Assembly: GCF_001650915.1 (NCBI RefSeq)
Contig: NZ_LXYO01000036.1
Span: 62,001 to 126,000 of the forward strand
DNA length: 64,000 nt
From: Marinobacter sp. EhC06
GTDB lineage: Bacteria > Pseudomonadota > Gammaproteobacteria > Pseudomonadales > Oleiphilaceae
Direction: 5' to 3'
In this document: one piece after another, positions 16,528-25,595 of the stretch
How the letters are laid out: each line of letters starts with the position of its first letter
Numbering within the stretch: the first letter of the stretch is position 1
Notes under the pieces: generated by a model
The model's input: the letters and a program-made list of their open reading frames with translations, nothing else
What the model was told of the DNA's origin: nothing
Databases searched by the model: none
Made by a program: the position numbers and the translations under genes

Positions 16528-17478
16528 GTGTCGGAGGTTCCGGCGGTGCCCCATGAGCTTTCCGGGCCGCTGACGGATTTTATCCGGCACCTGGCCTCCG
16601 AAAAACGCCATTCCCCCAGAACCTGCGACAGCTACCAGCGCGACCTGCTGCGTCTGGCGAGCTGGCTTACCCTGTCTGGCTTTACCGCTTGGCAGCGGGT
16701 GACCAATCATGATTTGCGCCGCTATGTGGCGACTCTCAGTCGGGAGGGCCTGTCAGGGCGAAGCATTGCCCGGCATCTCTCCGCGACCCGTCGGTTCTAC
16801 CAGTTCCTGCTCAGGGAGAAGCTGGCCTCGGATAATCCGGCGTTGGATATCCGTGCCCCGAAGAGTGGTCGTCGTTTACCTCGAGTGGCGGACGTGGACC
16901 AACTGAATCAACTGCTTGATGGCCAGCCGGATGATCCCCTGGAAGTCCGCGATCTATGCATGTTCGAGCTGATGTACTCCTCGGGGTTGCGCCTGGCGGA
17001 GCTGGCGAGTCTGGATCTGGATACCGTCGATCTGCGCGGCGGTGAAGTCCGTGTGCTGGGTAAAGGCGGTAAGGAACGGCTGCTGCCGGTAGGGCGCAAG
17101 GCGATTGCGGCCATTGAGGAGTGGCTGCGACACAGGGTCGCGCTGGCCAATGAGGGTGAAAACGCACTGTTTGTCAGCCAGAGGGGCGAGAGGCTCAGCC
17201 ACCGCAGTATCCAGGCCCGCCTAAGCCGCTGGGGCATCAGCCGCGGTGCCGACCAGAAACTCCATCCACACCTGCTGCGACACTCCTTTGCCAGCCACAT
17301 GCTTGAATCCAGTGGCGACCTGCGGGCCGTACAAGAGTTATTAGGGCACGCCGACATTGCCACAACCCAGGTCTATACTCATCTTGATTTTCAACATTTA
17401 GCTCGTGTTTATGACCAGAGTCACCCCAGGGCGCGTCGCGATAAGTATCATGGTAAGACCGGCGACAAGAATGCCTGA
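16528..17478 (+). CDS. xerC: Tyrosine recombinase XerC
   Basis: Resolves chromosome dimers at dif together with XerD. 316 residues from the GTG at 16528. The catalytic residues are all visible: Arg in YSSGLRLAELASL, Lys in LGKGGKERLLPV, His-x-x-Arg in HPHLLRHSFASHML, His in LGHADIATTQ and Tyr in VYTHLD. A second GTG at 16546 has a better ribosome site (GGAGG at 16533-16537, 8 bases away) and would remove 6 residues. The dapF-DUF484-xerC order marks it as the housekeeping recombinase, not a phage integrase. Confidence 0.95.
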   Translation: MSEVPAVPHELSGPLTDFIRHLASEKRHSPRTCDSYQRDLLRLASWLTLSGFTAWQRVTNHDLRRYVATLSREGLSGRSIARHLSATRRFYQFLLREKLASDNPALDIRAPKSGRRLPRVADVDQLNQLLDGQPDDPLEVRDLCMFELMYSSGLRLAELASLDLDTVDLRGGEVRVLGKGGKERLLPVGRKAIAAIEEWLRHRVALANEGENALFVSQRGERLSHRSIQARLSRWGISRGADQKLHPHLLRHSFASHMLESSGDLRAVQELLGHADIATTQVYTHLDFQHLARVYDQSHPRARRDKYHGKTGDKNA

Positions 17479-17546
17479 TGCCGTCAACGGGCGGGCAAGA
17501 CATTTGCGATCTTCAACATTACAGCAAGGGTAAGCGGGAGCATTCC

Positions 17547-19034
17547 ATGGCATCGGATCAGTCCTGGAAGGAAAAGTACCTTCAGGAGCTCGAGTCTGCA
17601 GATAACAGGGAGAAGCAGTGGAAGGCGGAACGGAACACCCTTGAACGCATGCTGGTGCGCACCAGCCTTGCATCCGAAGGCCAGACCCCGGAACTGGACC
17701 GTCTGTTGGCGCGAATCCGCAAGGATCTGAGAAAGAACCGGGTGGATGTAGACGCCTGGAAGGAATTGCAGGACCAGATTGATCGCCAGGTGGCCCTTCT
17801 CGACGAACGCCAGTCCTCCAATGACAGGAAACCTTCCTTTTTCTCCCGAAAATCGCGGGAGCCAGAGCAGCAGCAACAGCAACAGCAGCAGACTATTACA
17901 GAATCTCTGCCCGAGAGCACCGAGCAGCCAGAGGCTGTCCCGGGCAATGATCAGGATATCGAGGACAATGCCCAACGGCTGCGTATTGCCCGCCGGGTAG
18001 GCCAGCTATTGGGGCAAATGCTTGCCCAGGTTTCCCTGGAGCCCGCAGCCGAGGCCCGTGCACGGTCGCTTCAGCAATCCCTGCTGGCCAGTAATGACTG
18101 GGACGAATTGCGGGAAGGGCTGAACCATGTGGCCGAACTGGTTATAGCCGCGGTAACCCGCAGCAAGCGTGAATTCGAAGACTTTCTGAAGCGACTGGAT
18201 GAACGGCTGGAGCTGTTGCGAGAGCATTTCTCGGCCCAGTCGTCGGCCCAGTCCGGGCGGCTCCACGCATCTGAGGATCTCGACCGGGAAATACGTGAGG
18301 AAATTGAACGTGTCGGGCAGCGGCTGCAGGAGAGCGACAATCTGCAGGACCTCAAACAGTCGGTCAGTCGTCACCTTGAATCCATCGGTCAGGCGGTCGG
18401 CCGCTTCCGGACCCAGGAATCGGAACGTGAACGTGCGCTCTCCGAGCAGCTTGAGGCGATGCAGGAGAAAGTGGCGGCCATGGAGGCTCATTCCGAACAG
18501 ATGCAGGAACAGGTCCGCAAGGAACGATTGCGCGCCATGACCGATCTGCTTACCGAGTTGCCCAATCGCGAAGCCTGGCAGGAGCGCCTTTCATTCGAGT
18601 ACAACCGCTGGCAACGCTACAGCCATCCTCTGACCGTGGGCGTGCTGGATATCGATCTGTTCAAACGGATCAACGACTGCTACGGCCACAAGGCCGGCGA
18701 CAGGGTACTGCAACTGGTTGCGAAAGAATTCAGGGAACGCTTGCGCACCACCGATTTCGTGGCCCGGTTTGGCGGTGAGGAATTCGTGGTGCTGTTCCCG
18801 GAAACCGAGCCTGAAGACGCCCGCACGGTGGTGGAGAAATTGCGTGAGCACGTCGGCAAACTGCCCTTCCACTTTCGCGGAGAGCCGGTCACCGTGACCT
18901 TTTCTGCCGGGCTGGCAGGCTTTGTTGTCGGCGACACTGAAGAGTCGGTGTTTGATCGGGCAGACCGGGCCCTTTATCAGGCAAAGGACGCGGGCCGCGA
19001 TCAGGTTGTTATCAGCGACAATGCCACCGCTTAG
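17547..19034 (+). CDS. Coiled-coil diguanylate cyclase
   Basis: 495 residues. The N-terminal about 320 residues are cytoplasmic and mostly helical/coiled coil (starting WKEKYLQELESADNREKQW), broken by a run of eight Gln at residues 108-115. The C-terminal GGDEF domain (about 330-490) has MTDLLTELPNREAW, DIDLFKRINDCYGH and an intact RFGGEEF active site. RTTD five residues upstream of it is a complete allosteric I-site, so product inhibition is expected. No membrane segment or known sensor domain is seen. The ATG at 17547 follows GCGGGAG; an upstream ATG at 17478 lacks support. Converges with the DUF2789 gene by 4 bases. Confidence 0.9.
   Translation: MASDQSWKEKYLQELESADNREKQWKAERNTLERMLVRTSLASEGQTPELDRLLARIRKDLRKNRVDVDAWKELQDQIDRQVALLDERQSSNDRKPSFFSRKSREPEQQQQQQQQTITESLPESTEQPEAVPGNDQDIEDNAQRLRIARRVGQLLGQMLAQVSLEPAAEARARSLQQSLLASNDWDELREGLNHVAELVIAAVTRSKREFEDFLKRLDERLELLREHFSAQSSAQSGRLHASEDLDREIREEIERVGQRLQESDNLQDLKQSVSRHLESIGQAVGRFRTQESERERALSEQLEAMQEKVAAMEAHSEQMQEQVRKERLRAMTDLLTELPNREAWQERLSFEYNRWQRYSHPLTVGVLDIDLFKRINDCYGHKAGDRVLQLVAKEFRERLRTTDFVARFGGEEFVVLFPETEPEDARTVVEKLREHVGKLPFHFRGEPVTVTFSAGLAGFVVGDTEESVFDRADRALYQAKDAGRDQVVISDNATA
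17868..17891 (+). repeat. (CAR)8 polyglutamine tract inside the diguanylate cyclase gene
   Basis: Eight consecutive CAG/CAA codons. It lies in a low-complexity linker between two helical regions. Mixed codons make slippage less likely than in a pure CAG run. Confidence 0.9.
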
Positions 19035-19264
19035 TGACGCATCATCGCATCCAGCTCATCAATGATTTCCGCCCAGTCGCTGTCTTCCTCCAGGCCTTCT
19101 TCCAGGAAGTGAGACTGGCTTTCGGACCAGATGGGAGCATCCTGGATGGCAACCTCGCTTGGCAGGGGCGAGTACCTGGCGACAAAATCCTCAATGCTCT
19201 TGGCGTCGGACGCCAGGCCTAGTTGCTCGAACAGAGTACTGAGGGTGTGTTTGCTGGTGTCCAT
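19031..19264 (-). CDS. DUF2789 family protein
   Basis: 77 residues from the ATG at 19262-19264. MDTSKHTLSTLFEQLGL followed by an acidic helical C-terminus (SDWAEIIDELDAMMRH) fits the small DUF2789 family of gammaproteobacteria, whose function is unknown. A second ATG two codons upstream (19270) is also possible; GGGAG lies between 4 and 10 bases from the two. The TAA stop overlaps the diguanylate cyclase stop on the other strand. Confidence 0.82.
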   Translation of the reverse strand: MDTSKHTLSTLFEQLGLASDAKSIEDFVARYSPLPSEVAIQDAPIWSESQSHFLEEGLEEDSDWAEIIDELDAMMRH

Positions 19265-19360
19265 GGACATTCGTCTCCCGTTGGCCGTTTGCCTGAATGA
19301 AATCAATGGCGTTTGCAGGTATTGTTCCCTGAAATGTAGCGGAACCCTTAAGGATATCCA

Positions 19361-22162
19361 GTGAAGGTTACCCTTGCCTTTGTACTATGCTGCCTGTTGG
19401 CGCTGTTTCAATCCCCCCTGCGGGCGGAACCGCCGCAAGTATCGCCGGCACCGGTGCTTGGCAAGCAGGAACTGAGCTGGTTGGAAGACCAGGACCGCTT
19501 TCGCATTGGACTTCGCAGTGATCAGGTGCCGCTGGTTTTTGATACCGGTAATGGCGTTCTTGCCGGGACTTACATTGACTACCTCGCACGGCTCTCAGAC
19601 AAGCTGGGAGTTACCATGGAGCCCGTTGTCCTGGAAACAGGACGCGAAAGTGGCCCGGTTCAGAGCGAGCTGGCGACCGATGCAGTTCTCACCACGCGGA
19701 TGCCCGGCATGCCGGTAGTTCCCGGTAAACGCTTTACTGACCCCCTGATGTCCCTCACCTACGGTCTGTTCGTGAGTGCCGGCGATGCTGCCATTCGTAC
19801 TCTGGCCGATCTGGAAGGCAACCGGATTGCCGTGATCGCCGGTGATCCCAATCAGTACCCCATGCTCGACCCGGTGGAGGAGTTCACGCCGGTGCCGGTG
19901 AGCAACGTCAGCGAAGCCGTCGGACAGATACTCTCGGGGCAGGCCGATGCATTTCTCGCGCCGGTTCCGGTTGTTTCCGATTATCTGCAGTCGGCCATGG
20001 TGAACGGCATCGGGCTGTCGGTCCTGCTGGACAGCAACCCGGTGGATGTCGTGTTACAGGTGGACGCTGACAACGATCGACTGTTCCAGGTGCTGAACAA
20101 GTCCATTGCCGCGATCAGTCATAACGAACATCGCACTATCCGCCAGTCCTGGCTGCAGGCAGACCAGCCAGCCATGGAGCGAAGCGGGCTGGAGCTGTCG
20201 GCATCGGACATCGAGTGGCTCAAGCAACACCCGAACCCCAAGGTTGCCTTCCGCTCGGATTGGCCGCCGTTTGAATATACCCAGGATGGTCGGCCTACGG
20301 GCCTTATTCCGGACCTGCTTACCCGGCTCGAGGCCCAGTTGAATGTCCGGTTTACCCGGACGGTGGCAGGGAGTCGGATGGATGCTGAAGAGCAGCTCCG
20401 ATCCGGTGAGGTTGATATATTGCCGGGATTGTCACGGACACCTCGCACGGAAGAGGCCTTTCTGTTCACGCGGGCCTATCTGACCGTTCCCATTGCTCTT
20501 GCCATACGGGATGACGGGCGTTTTATTGGCGACCTCCGCGAGCTCCGCAGTGAGCGGGTGGGAGTGGTGAACCGACACGCGGCCCATGATTACCTGCTGA
20601 TTAATCATCCGAATCTGGACCTGTACCCCATGGAGACCGTGGAGGAGGGGCTTCTGGCGCTATCCAATGGCGATCTGGATGTCATGGTTACCCACATCCC
20701 GGCGGTCAGTTACACCGTGGCCCGGCTGGGTCTTTCCAACCTCCGTATTACCAGTATCACCCCGTACCAATACGATCTGCGGCTGGCGGTACGCAAGGAC
20801 AGTCCGGAGCTGCATCGGGTATTGAACAAGGCATTGGGCAGCCTCGAGGCCAGCGAGACAGAGTCGATCTACAACCGCTGGATCCATCTGGATATCGAGC
20901 AGGAAACCGATTACACGGTGGTGCGTCGGGTGGTGTTGATTGCCATTCTGGTGGTGCTGATCTTTCTGTACTGGAACCGGAAACTGTCCCGGGAGGTGGA
21001 TGAGCGCATTCGTTCCGAGAATGCCCTGCGCCGGAGCGAGGACGAATTGCGCGCCGCCAAACTGGAGGCCGAACGTCTTGCCCGCGAAGCCGAGGCGGCC
21101 AGCCTGGCCAAGAGTGAGTTCCTGGCCAACATGTCCCATGAAATCCGGACCCCGATGAATGCGGTGATCGGCTACAGTGATCTGCTCAGCAACAGCGTTA
21201 CCGATCCACAGCAGCGGAACTATCTGGATGCAATCCGGGCTGGAAGCCGAAGCCTGCTGATGCTGATCAATGACATTCTGGACCTGTCCCGCATCGAAGC
21301 CGGAAAGATGAGGCTCGACTATTCTGCAGTGTCTGTACGTCGCCTCCTGGACGATGTTCGCCACATCTTTGACCTGCGGGCCCGTGAGCAGGGCATCACT
21401 CTGGAAGTGAGTGTCGACTCACGTATGCCCGCCGCCATGATGCTGGATGAGACCCGGCTTCGGCAGGTCCTGTTCAACCTGGTGGGCAATGCCATCAAAT
21501 TCACCCATGACGGTGGTGTGACGGTTCGGGCCACCGCTAAGCCGCTCAAGAAACGATCCGATAACGCGGAACAGAGCACAGAGGCGCCGGAGCGCCAGTA
21601 TTACAAATTGGTTGTCACGGTCAGAGATAGTGGCATCGGAATCCCGCAGGATCAGGTGGAGCGGATCTTTGATGCCTTCGAGCAGCAGGAGGGCCAGAAC
21701 ACCCGCCGTTATGGTGGTACCGGGCTCGGATTGGCCATCAGCCGGAAACTGGCCCGGATGATGGGCGGCGAACTGGAAGTGGAGAGTGAGCCGGGTACAG
21801 GTTCGGTGTTTACGGTGACGCTGCCTCGGGTAGAGGCCACGGTGGAGCAGGCGGATGACGAGGGAGCGCCGAAGGAATCAGAACGGCTGCTGGCCCAGAC
21901 CCTCAGCATGCAGGAACGGGGCTGGCTCAGGGAGCAGCTGGCGGCGGACTTCGGTGATGAGTGGGAGACCGTAAGAGAGAGCGGCGATCCGGAACAGATG
22001 AAGGACTTTGCGCGCCGGGTGCTGGCCTGGGGCCAGCGGTTCCGCTCCCGGTCCGTGACACGCTACGGGGAAAAGCTGCTTGCTGATGTCGAGGCGTTCA
22101 ACCTGGATGCTGTCAACAGCACCCTTGAGGCGTTCCCGAAACTGCTCGGCCGTGAAGAGTGA
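19361..22162 (+). CDS. Sensor histidine kinase with two periplasmic solute-binding domains
   Basis: 933 residues from a GTG preceded by AAGGA. Signal peptide (1-22), two consecutive SBP_bac_3 domains (about 40-265 and 285-510), one membrane helix (about 525-542, VVLIAILVVLIFLYW), a coiled coil, HisKA with FLANMSHEIRTPMNAVIGYS, and HATPase_c with the N-box LVGNAIKFTH and G-boxes DSGIGIP and GGTGLGLAISRK. The layout recalls BvgS/EvgS but there is no PAS, no receiver and no recognisable Hpt. The last 85 or so residues are a helical tail ending LEAFPKLLG. No partner regulator is adjacent. The ligand is probably a small organic or amino acid, but the sequence does not say which. Confidence 0.9.
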   Translation: MKVTLAFVLCCLLALFQSPLRAEPPQVSPAPVLGKQELSWLEDQDRFRIGLRSDQVPLVFDTGNGVLAGTYIDYLARLSDKLGVTMEPVVLETGRESGPVQSELATDAVLTTRMPGMPVVPGKRFTDPLMSLTYGLFVSAGDAAIRTLADLEGNRIAVIAGDPNQYPMLDPVEEFTPVPVSNVSEAVGQILSGQADAFLAPVPVVSDYLQSAMVNGIGLSVLLDSNPVDVVLQVDADNDRLFQVLNKSIAAISHNEHRTIRQSWLQADQPAMERSGLELSASDIEWLKQHPNPKVAFRSDWPPFEYTQDGRPTGLIPDLLTRLEAQLNVRFTRTVAGSRMDAEEQLRSGEVDILPGLSRTPRTEEAFLFTRAYLTVPIALAIRDDGRFIGDLRELRSERVGVVNRHAAHDYLLINHPNLDLYPMETVEEGLLALSNGDLDVMVTHIPAVSYTVARLGLSNLRITSITPYQYDLRLAVRKDSPELHRVLNKALGSLEASETESIYNRWIHLDIEQETDYTVVRRVVLIAILVVLIFLYWNRKLSREVDERIRSENALRRSEDELRAAKLEAERLAREAEAASLAKSEFLANMSHEIRTPMNAVIGYSDLLSNSVTDPQQRNYLDAIRAGSRSLLMLINDILDLSRIEAGKMRLDYSAVSVRRLLDDVRHIFDLRAREQGITLEVSVDSRMPAAMMLDETRLRQVLFNLVGNAIKFTHDGGVTVRATAKPLKKRSDNAEQSTEAPERQYYKLVVTVRDSGIGIPQDQVERIFDAFEQQEGQNTRRYGGTGLGLAISRKLARMMGGELEVESEPGTGSVFTVTLPRVEATVEQADDEGAPKESERLLAQTLSMQERGWLREQLAADFGDEWETVRESGDPEQMKDFARRVLAWGQRFRSRSVTRYGEKLLADVEAFNLDAVNSTLEAFPKLLGREE

Positions 22163-22175
22163 GGAATCGGGTGCC

Positions 22176-22541
22176 TCAGAGGCAATCGAACTGCGAGCGG
22201 CGGTCGAAAGCGACCGAGACCATGTCGTAGCCGGAATCCGACAGCTGCCGGATCAGTTCGCGGTCTTTCAGCAGGGTCATGCAGACCTTGTGCACGCTTG
22301 CCTGAAGCTGTTCCGATTCCATCTGATTCGAGGCCAGGCGGAAATCCACAATCAGGTACTTGCGGTCGACCGCGGCGCTGGCAGGAATATCCTGCCGTTC
22401 AACGCTCTCGTAACCGATATAGGTCGCCTGGGCCGCCGGAAACACCTGGCTCATGAGTACGTCGAGGTTTTCACCATGGGCAAAAGGCGCCGACAGCAAC
22501 AGGGCCGCGACCGCGATGTGAAGCGAAGGTTTGATAATCAT
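22176..22541 (-). CDS. Small secreted hypothetical protein
   Basis: 121 residues with a clear signal peptide (MIIKPSLHIAVAALLLSAPFAHG, cleavage near Gly23). The mature part is about 98 residues with two cysteines (in HKVCMTLL and the penultimate residue of FDCL) that could form a disulfide. I do not recognise the family. It converges on the sensor kinase (13-base gap) and is divergent from the 22760 gene; a perfect dyad lies 36-60 bases upstream of its start. Confidence 0.75.
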   Translation of the reverse strand: MIIKPSLHIAVAALLLSAPFAHGENLDVLMSQVFPAAQATYIGYESVERQDIPASAAVDRKYLIVDFRLASNQMESEQLQASVHKVCMTLLKDRELIRQLSDSGYDMVSVAFDRRSQFDCL

Positions 22542-22576
22542 TGGAGGCCACTCCCTGGTGACAATCCGGTTAATCT

Positions 22577-22601
22577 GTAACCAAGTGTAAAGTTTGGTTA
22601 C
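22577..22601. promoter_or_regulatory. Perfect inverted repeat GTAACCAA-N9-TTGGTTAC
   Basis: Eight-base arms at 22577-22584 and 22594-22601 with a 9-base AT-rich spacer, upstream of the minus-strand gene starting at 22541. Half-site centres are about 17 bases apart, between one and two helical turns, so it could be an operator for a dimeric regulator. No U-run follows, so a terminator is unlikely. Confidence 0.45.
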
Positions 22602-22759
22602 CGTTGATTATTGCAGAGTCTGTCGCATTTTGCGTGATATGTGACATTAATTTTTCAATTGTTTGCACTCTCGATACAGTGGCGGGTGGGGTTTCGGGCT
22701 CCCGGTGCGCGACTCGATCAACTATGATGTAAGAAAGACGGACGTTAAGAGGAAAACGC

Positions 22760-23365
22760 ATGTTTCAGCTTGTCTTTAAAGGGGAATGCGTTCCCGGAAC
22801 GGATCTGGAAACCGCGCGCAATAACGCCCGCACCCTGTTCAAGGCCTCTCTCGACCAGGTAGACCGTATGTTCAGTGGTCAGCCGGTGGTTATTCGTAAC
22901 AAGCTGGAAGAGGTACAGGCGGAAAAGTACCGGGCGGTGCTGAAAAAGCACGGCATGGTGGCTTATGTCCAGCCCATGGGCGAAGCCCGGCCTGCTGCCG
23001 GTGCTGCAGCTCAGCCCAGGCCTTCGGCCCCGGCAAACCAGCCGCGTCAGCAGCCGGAGCCCGCTAGCCGCCCCGCGGAGGAGAAACGGAGTGAGGTTCC
23101 CGAGACCGAGCCCGGCGATCGTCTTCCGGTGGCAGGCGACAAGGTGGACACCATTCTCTCAGGTTCTGGTCTTAGTCTGGATCCGGTCGGCGTCACCCTG
23201 GCAGAGAAGACCGAAGTGGAACCCCCAATGTTCCAGCATCTGGAGGAGTGGAGCCTGGCTCCGCCCGGCAGTGATCTGGGTGTGGAGCGTGACCTGCCGC
23301 CGCCGGTGATACCCGATGTGTCCCACCTCTCGCTGGCGGACGACGACTCCTCCGAGCGGAAATGA
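22760..23365 (+). CDS. Hypothetical protein: small N-terminal alpha/beta module plus Pro/Ala-rich acidic region
   Basis: 201 residues. Residues 1-75 (MFQLVFKGECVPG..., LFSG-like MFSGQPVVIRNKL, YRAVLKKHGMVAYVQPMG) form a compact module that I have the impression of seeing at the N-terminus of unrelated membrane proteins in pseudomonads, but I cannot name it. The rest is low complexity, Pro/Ala/Glu-rich, then DRLPVAGDKVDTILSGSGL and a predicted short helix. No signal peptide, so it should be cytoplasmic. It lies 8 bases upstream of the plpD-like gene and is probably co-transcribed. TATGAT at 22723-22728 could be a -10 element. Confidence 0.75.
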   Translation: MFQLVFKGECVPGTDLETARNNARTLFKASLDQVDRMFSGQPVVIRNKLEEVQAEKYRAVLKKHGMVAYVQPMGEARPAAGAAAQPRPSAPANQPRQQPEPASRPAEEKRSEVPETEPGDRLPVAGDKVDTILSGSGLSLDPVGVTLAEKTEVEPPMFQHLEEWSLAPPGSDLGVERDLPPPVIPDVSHLSLADDDSSERK

Positions 23366-23372
23366 GCCAGTT

Positions 23373-25589
23373 GTGAATCAGCGCAACCGTTGGGCCTGGA
23401 TTGCGCCCTGGCTGCTGACCCCAATCCTGTTTCTTCTGGCGCCTTTGGCTCCGGCTGAGGAGCGCCCCCGGGTGGGGCTGGTTCTCAGTGGTGGTGGCGC
23501 CAAGGGTATGGCCCATGTTGGCGTGCTGAGGGTGCTGGAGGAAATGCGGATTCCGGTTGACCTGGTGGTGGGAACCAGCGCTGGTTCCGCGGTTGGTGCC
23601 CTGTACGCCAGCGGTATGCCGGTCAGTGATATCGAGCAGCGTTTTATTGAAATGGACTGGCTTTCCAGCTTTCGCGATGACCCCGGCCGGGTCTACAAGC
23701 CGGTTCGGCGAAAGCAGGAAGACTGGCGGTTTCCGGTGGTTCCGGGAATCGGTGTTCGCGCCGATGGCCTGCATGTCGGCGGCGGGCTGATTGCCGGCCA
23801 GAATCTTGGTTTCATCCTCAATGAACTGACCCGTAACGCCGCTCTGGTTGAAGACTTCGACCGGCTTCCCATTCCCTTCCGGGCCGTTGCCACGGATCTT
23901 GAGACTGGTGAGCAGGTGGTGATCGGTGACGGTAACCTGTCCGAGGCCATTCGGGCCAGCATGAGCATTCCCGGCGTGTATGCGCCGGCAGAACGCGATG
24001 GCCAGTTACTGGTGGATGGTGGCGTCGCCAATAACCTGCCAATCAGCGTTGCCCGGGAATTGGGCGCGGAGGTTATTATCGCCATAGATATTACCGACAG
24101 CCTGATGCAGACCGACGAACTGCGAGGTGCGTTTTCCGTGGTCGGTCAGCTCACAACCATCATGACCAGAAGAAACACCGATCAACAGCTGGATCTGCTC
24201 GCAGAGCGCGATGTCCTGATACGCCCGGATCTGGAAGGCTACACTTCCGCCGATTTCTACGATGCTCCGGTACTGTTTGAGCTGGGCGCCAGTTCCGCCA
24301 GGGAACACGGTGTCGAGCTGCGTCCACTCTCGGTGTCCAGAAAGGCGTGGGCGGCCTGGCGGGACCGTGTGGCAACACGGGACGCGGGCGCAGACATCAT
24401 TTCACGCATCGAGATCGAAGACAGTCGTCGGCTGGCCCGCGACTTCCTCAAAGAGCGAATCCGACAGAGAACTGGCGAGCCTCTGAATACCGAGCAGCTG
24501 GAGGCCGATCTTAAACGAATCTATGGCCTCGGCTACTACGAAATCGTGTCGTATTCGACGGCGTCGTCGGCTGAAGGTACGGTCCTCATCATTCGCGTTC
24601 AGGAGAAAAGCTGGGGGCCGAACTACCTGTCTTTCGGACTCAATTATGAGGACAACTTCGACGGGGAAACCCGTTTTAATCTGGCGTCAGCTCTTCGCAT
24701 GACCGAGTTGAACGAGCTGGGTGGGGAGTGGCAGACCGGTGTTCAGCTTGGCACCGAACCCTGGCTGCGCAGCCAGTGGTACCAGCCTCTGGATTACGGT
24801 TACGAGCGCTTCCTGGTGCTGGGTGGCGAATATTCCAGGGATACCTTCAGCCAGTTTGATGCCTCGGGCACGCGCATTGCGGAGGTGGACGTGACCTTCC
24901 GAAAAGCGGATCTGGCACTGGGTATGGAAATTGGCGGCAATGCCGAGATCCGCCTGATCTATGCCCGGGGCTATGCCACGGTGGATGAGCAGATCGGCCA
25001 GCCGATGGCCCCTGAAGGTTCCGTGCATCAGGGTGGCATAGCCCTGCAACTGGTTCATGACTCGCTGGATGATACGTTTTTCCCTCGCGCGGGTGGTTTT
25101 GCCGGTCTCCGGGGGCGCTTCGAGCGTGAGGGGTTGGGGTCAGACCGGGAGTTTGATTCGGTCACCGGCCTGGCGCTGGGTACTGAGAGCTGGAAGGGCC
25201 TGACGTTGACCGGGCTGGTGTATGCCCATGCCGTAACGAAGGGCACGCCAGGTATTGAAAATGCGGTCCGCCTGGGCGGTTTTCGCCGGTTGTCGGCTTA
25301 CGCCCCGGGTGAAATTACCGGAGACAACGCCTTGATGGTCTCGGCCTACGCCAGCCAGAGCTTCGGTGGACCACTGCTGCCCTGGTTTGTGGGCGCCGGG
25401 TTCGAGGCGGGTAATGCCTGGCCTTCGCTGGATGCGGCCAGTTGGGACAGCTCGGTGAAATCCTCCAGTGTGTTCGCGGGCGTGGATACCTTCCTGGGCC
25501 CGGTTCAACTGGCCGCAGCCTACAACAACGAGGATAACTGGACGGCCTACCTAAATATCGGTTTTTCGTTCACTCAGCTCTTCTACTGA
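23373..25589 (+). CDS. PlpD-type patatin phospholipase with Omp85-family beta-barrel (type Vd secretion)
   Basis: 738 residues from the GTG at 23373. Signal peptide about 1-28, patatin domain about 30-330 with oxyanion loop SGGGAKGMAH, nucleophile serine in VVGTSAGSAVG and catalytic Asp in VDGGVANNLP. A POTRA-like segment follows (LARDFLKERIRQRTG to YYEIVSY, about 365-420), then an Omp85/BamA-like beta-barrel ending in the aromatic TQLFY, as expected for BAM insertion. P. aeruginosa PlpD, the type Vd archetype, has this arrangement and is a phospholipase A1. Whether the passenger is released here cannot be read from sequence. Confidence 0.9.
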   Translation: MNQRNRWAWIAPWLLTPILFLLAPLAPAEERPRVGLVLSGGGAKGMAHVGVLRVLEEMRIPVDLVVGTSAGSAVGALYASGMPVSDIEQRFIEMDWLSSFRDDPGRVYKPVRRKQEDWRFPVVPGIGVRADGLHVGGGLIAGQNLGFILNELTRNAALVEDFDRLPIPFRAVATDLETGEQVVIGDGNLSEAIRASMSIPGVYAPAERDGQLLVDGGVANNLPISVARELGAEVIIAIDITDSLMQTDELRGAFSVVGQLTTIMTRRNTDQQLDLLAERDVLIRPDLEGYTSADFYDAPVLFELGASSAREHGVELRPLSVSRKAWAAWRDRVATRDAGADIISRIEIEDSRRLARDFLKERIRQRTGEPLNTEQLEADLKRIYGLGYYEIVSYSTASSAEGTVLIIRVQEKSWGPNYLSFGLNYEDNFDGETRFNLASALRMTELNELGGEWQTGVQLGTEPWLRSQWYQPLDYGYERFLVLGGEYSRDTFSQFDASGTRIAEVDVTFRKADLALGMEIGGNAEIRLIYARGYATVDEQIGQPMAPEGSVHQGGIALQLVHDSLDDTFFPRAGGFAGLRGRFEREGLGSDREFDSVTGLALGTESWKGLTLTGLVYAHAVTKGTPGIENAVRLGGFRRLSAYAPGEITGDNALMVSAYASQSFGGPLLPWFVGAGFEAGNAWPSLDAASWDSSVKSSSVFAGVDTFLGPVQLAAAYNNEDNWTAYLNIGFSFTQLFY

Positions 25590-25595
25590 GGGCCC

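Noticed and set aside
16528..17478. XerC considered as a phage or island integrase
   Set aside because: The dapF-DUF484-xerC order and length are those of the housekeeping recombinase; no att-like duplications or phage genes are nearby.
22620..22760. CRP-type site upstream of the 22760 gene
   Set aside because: GTGATATGTGACA contains only one half-site; the second half TCACA is missing at the correct distance.
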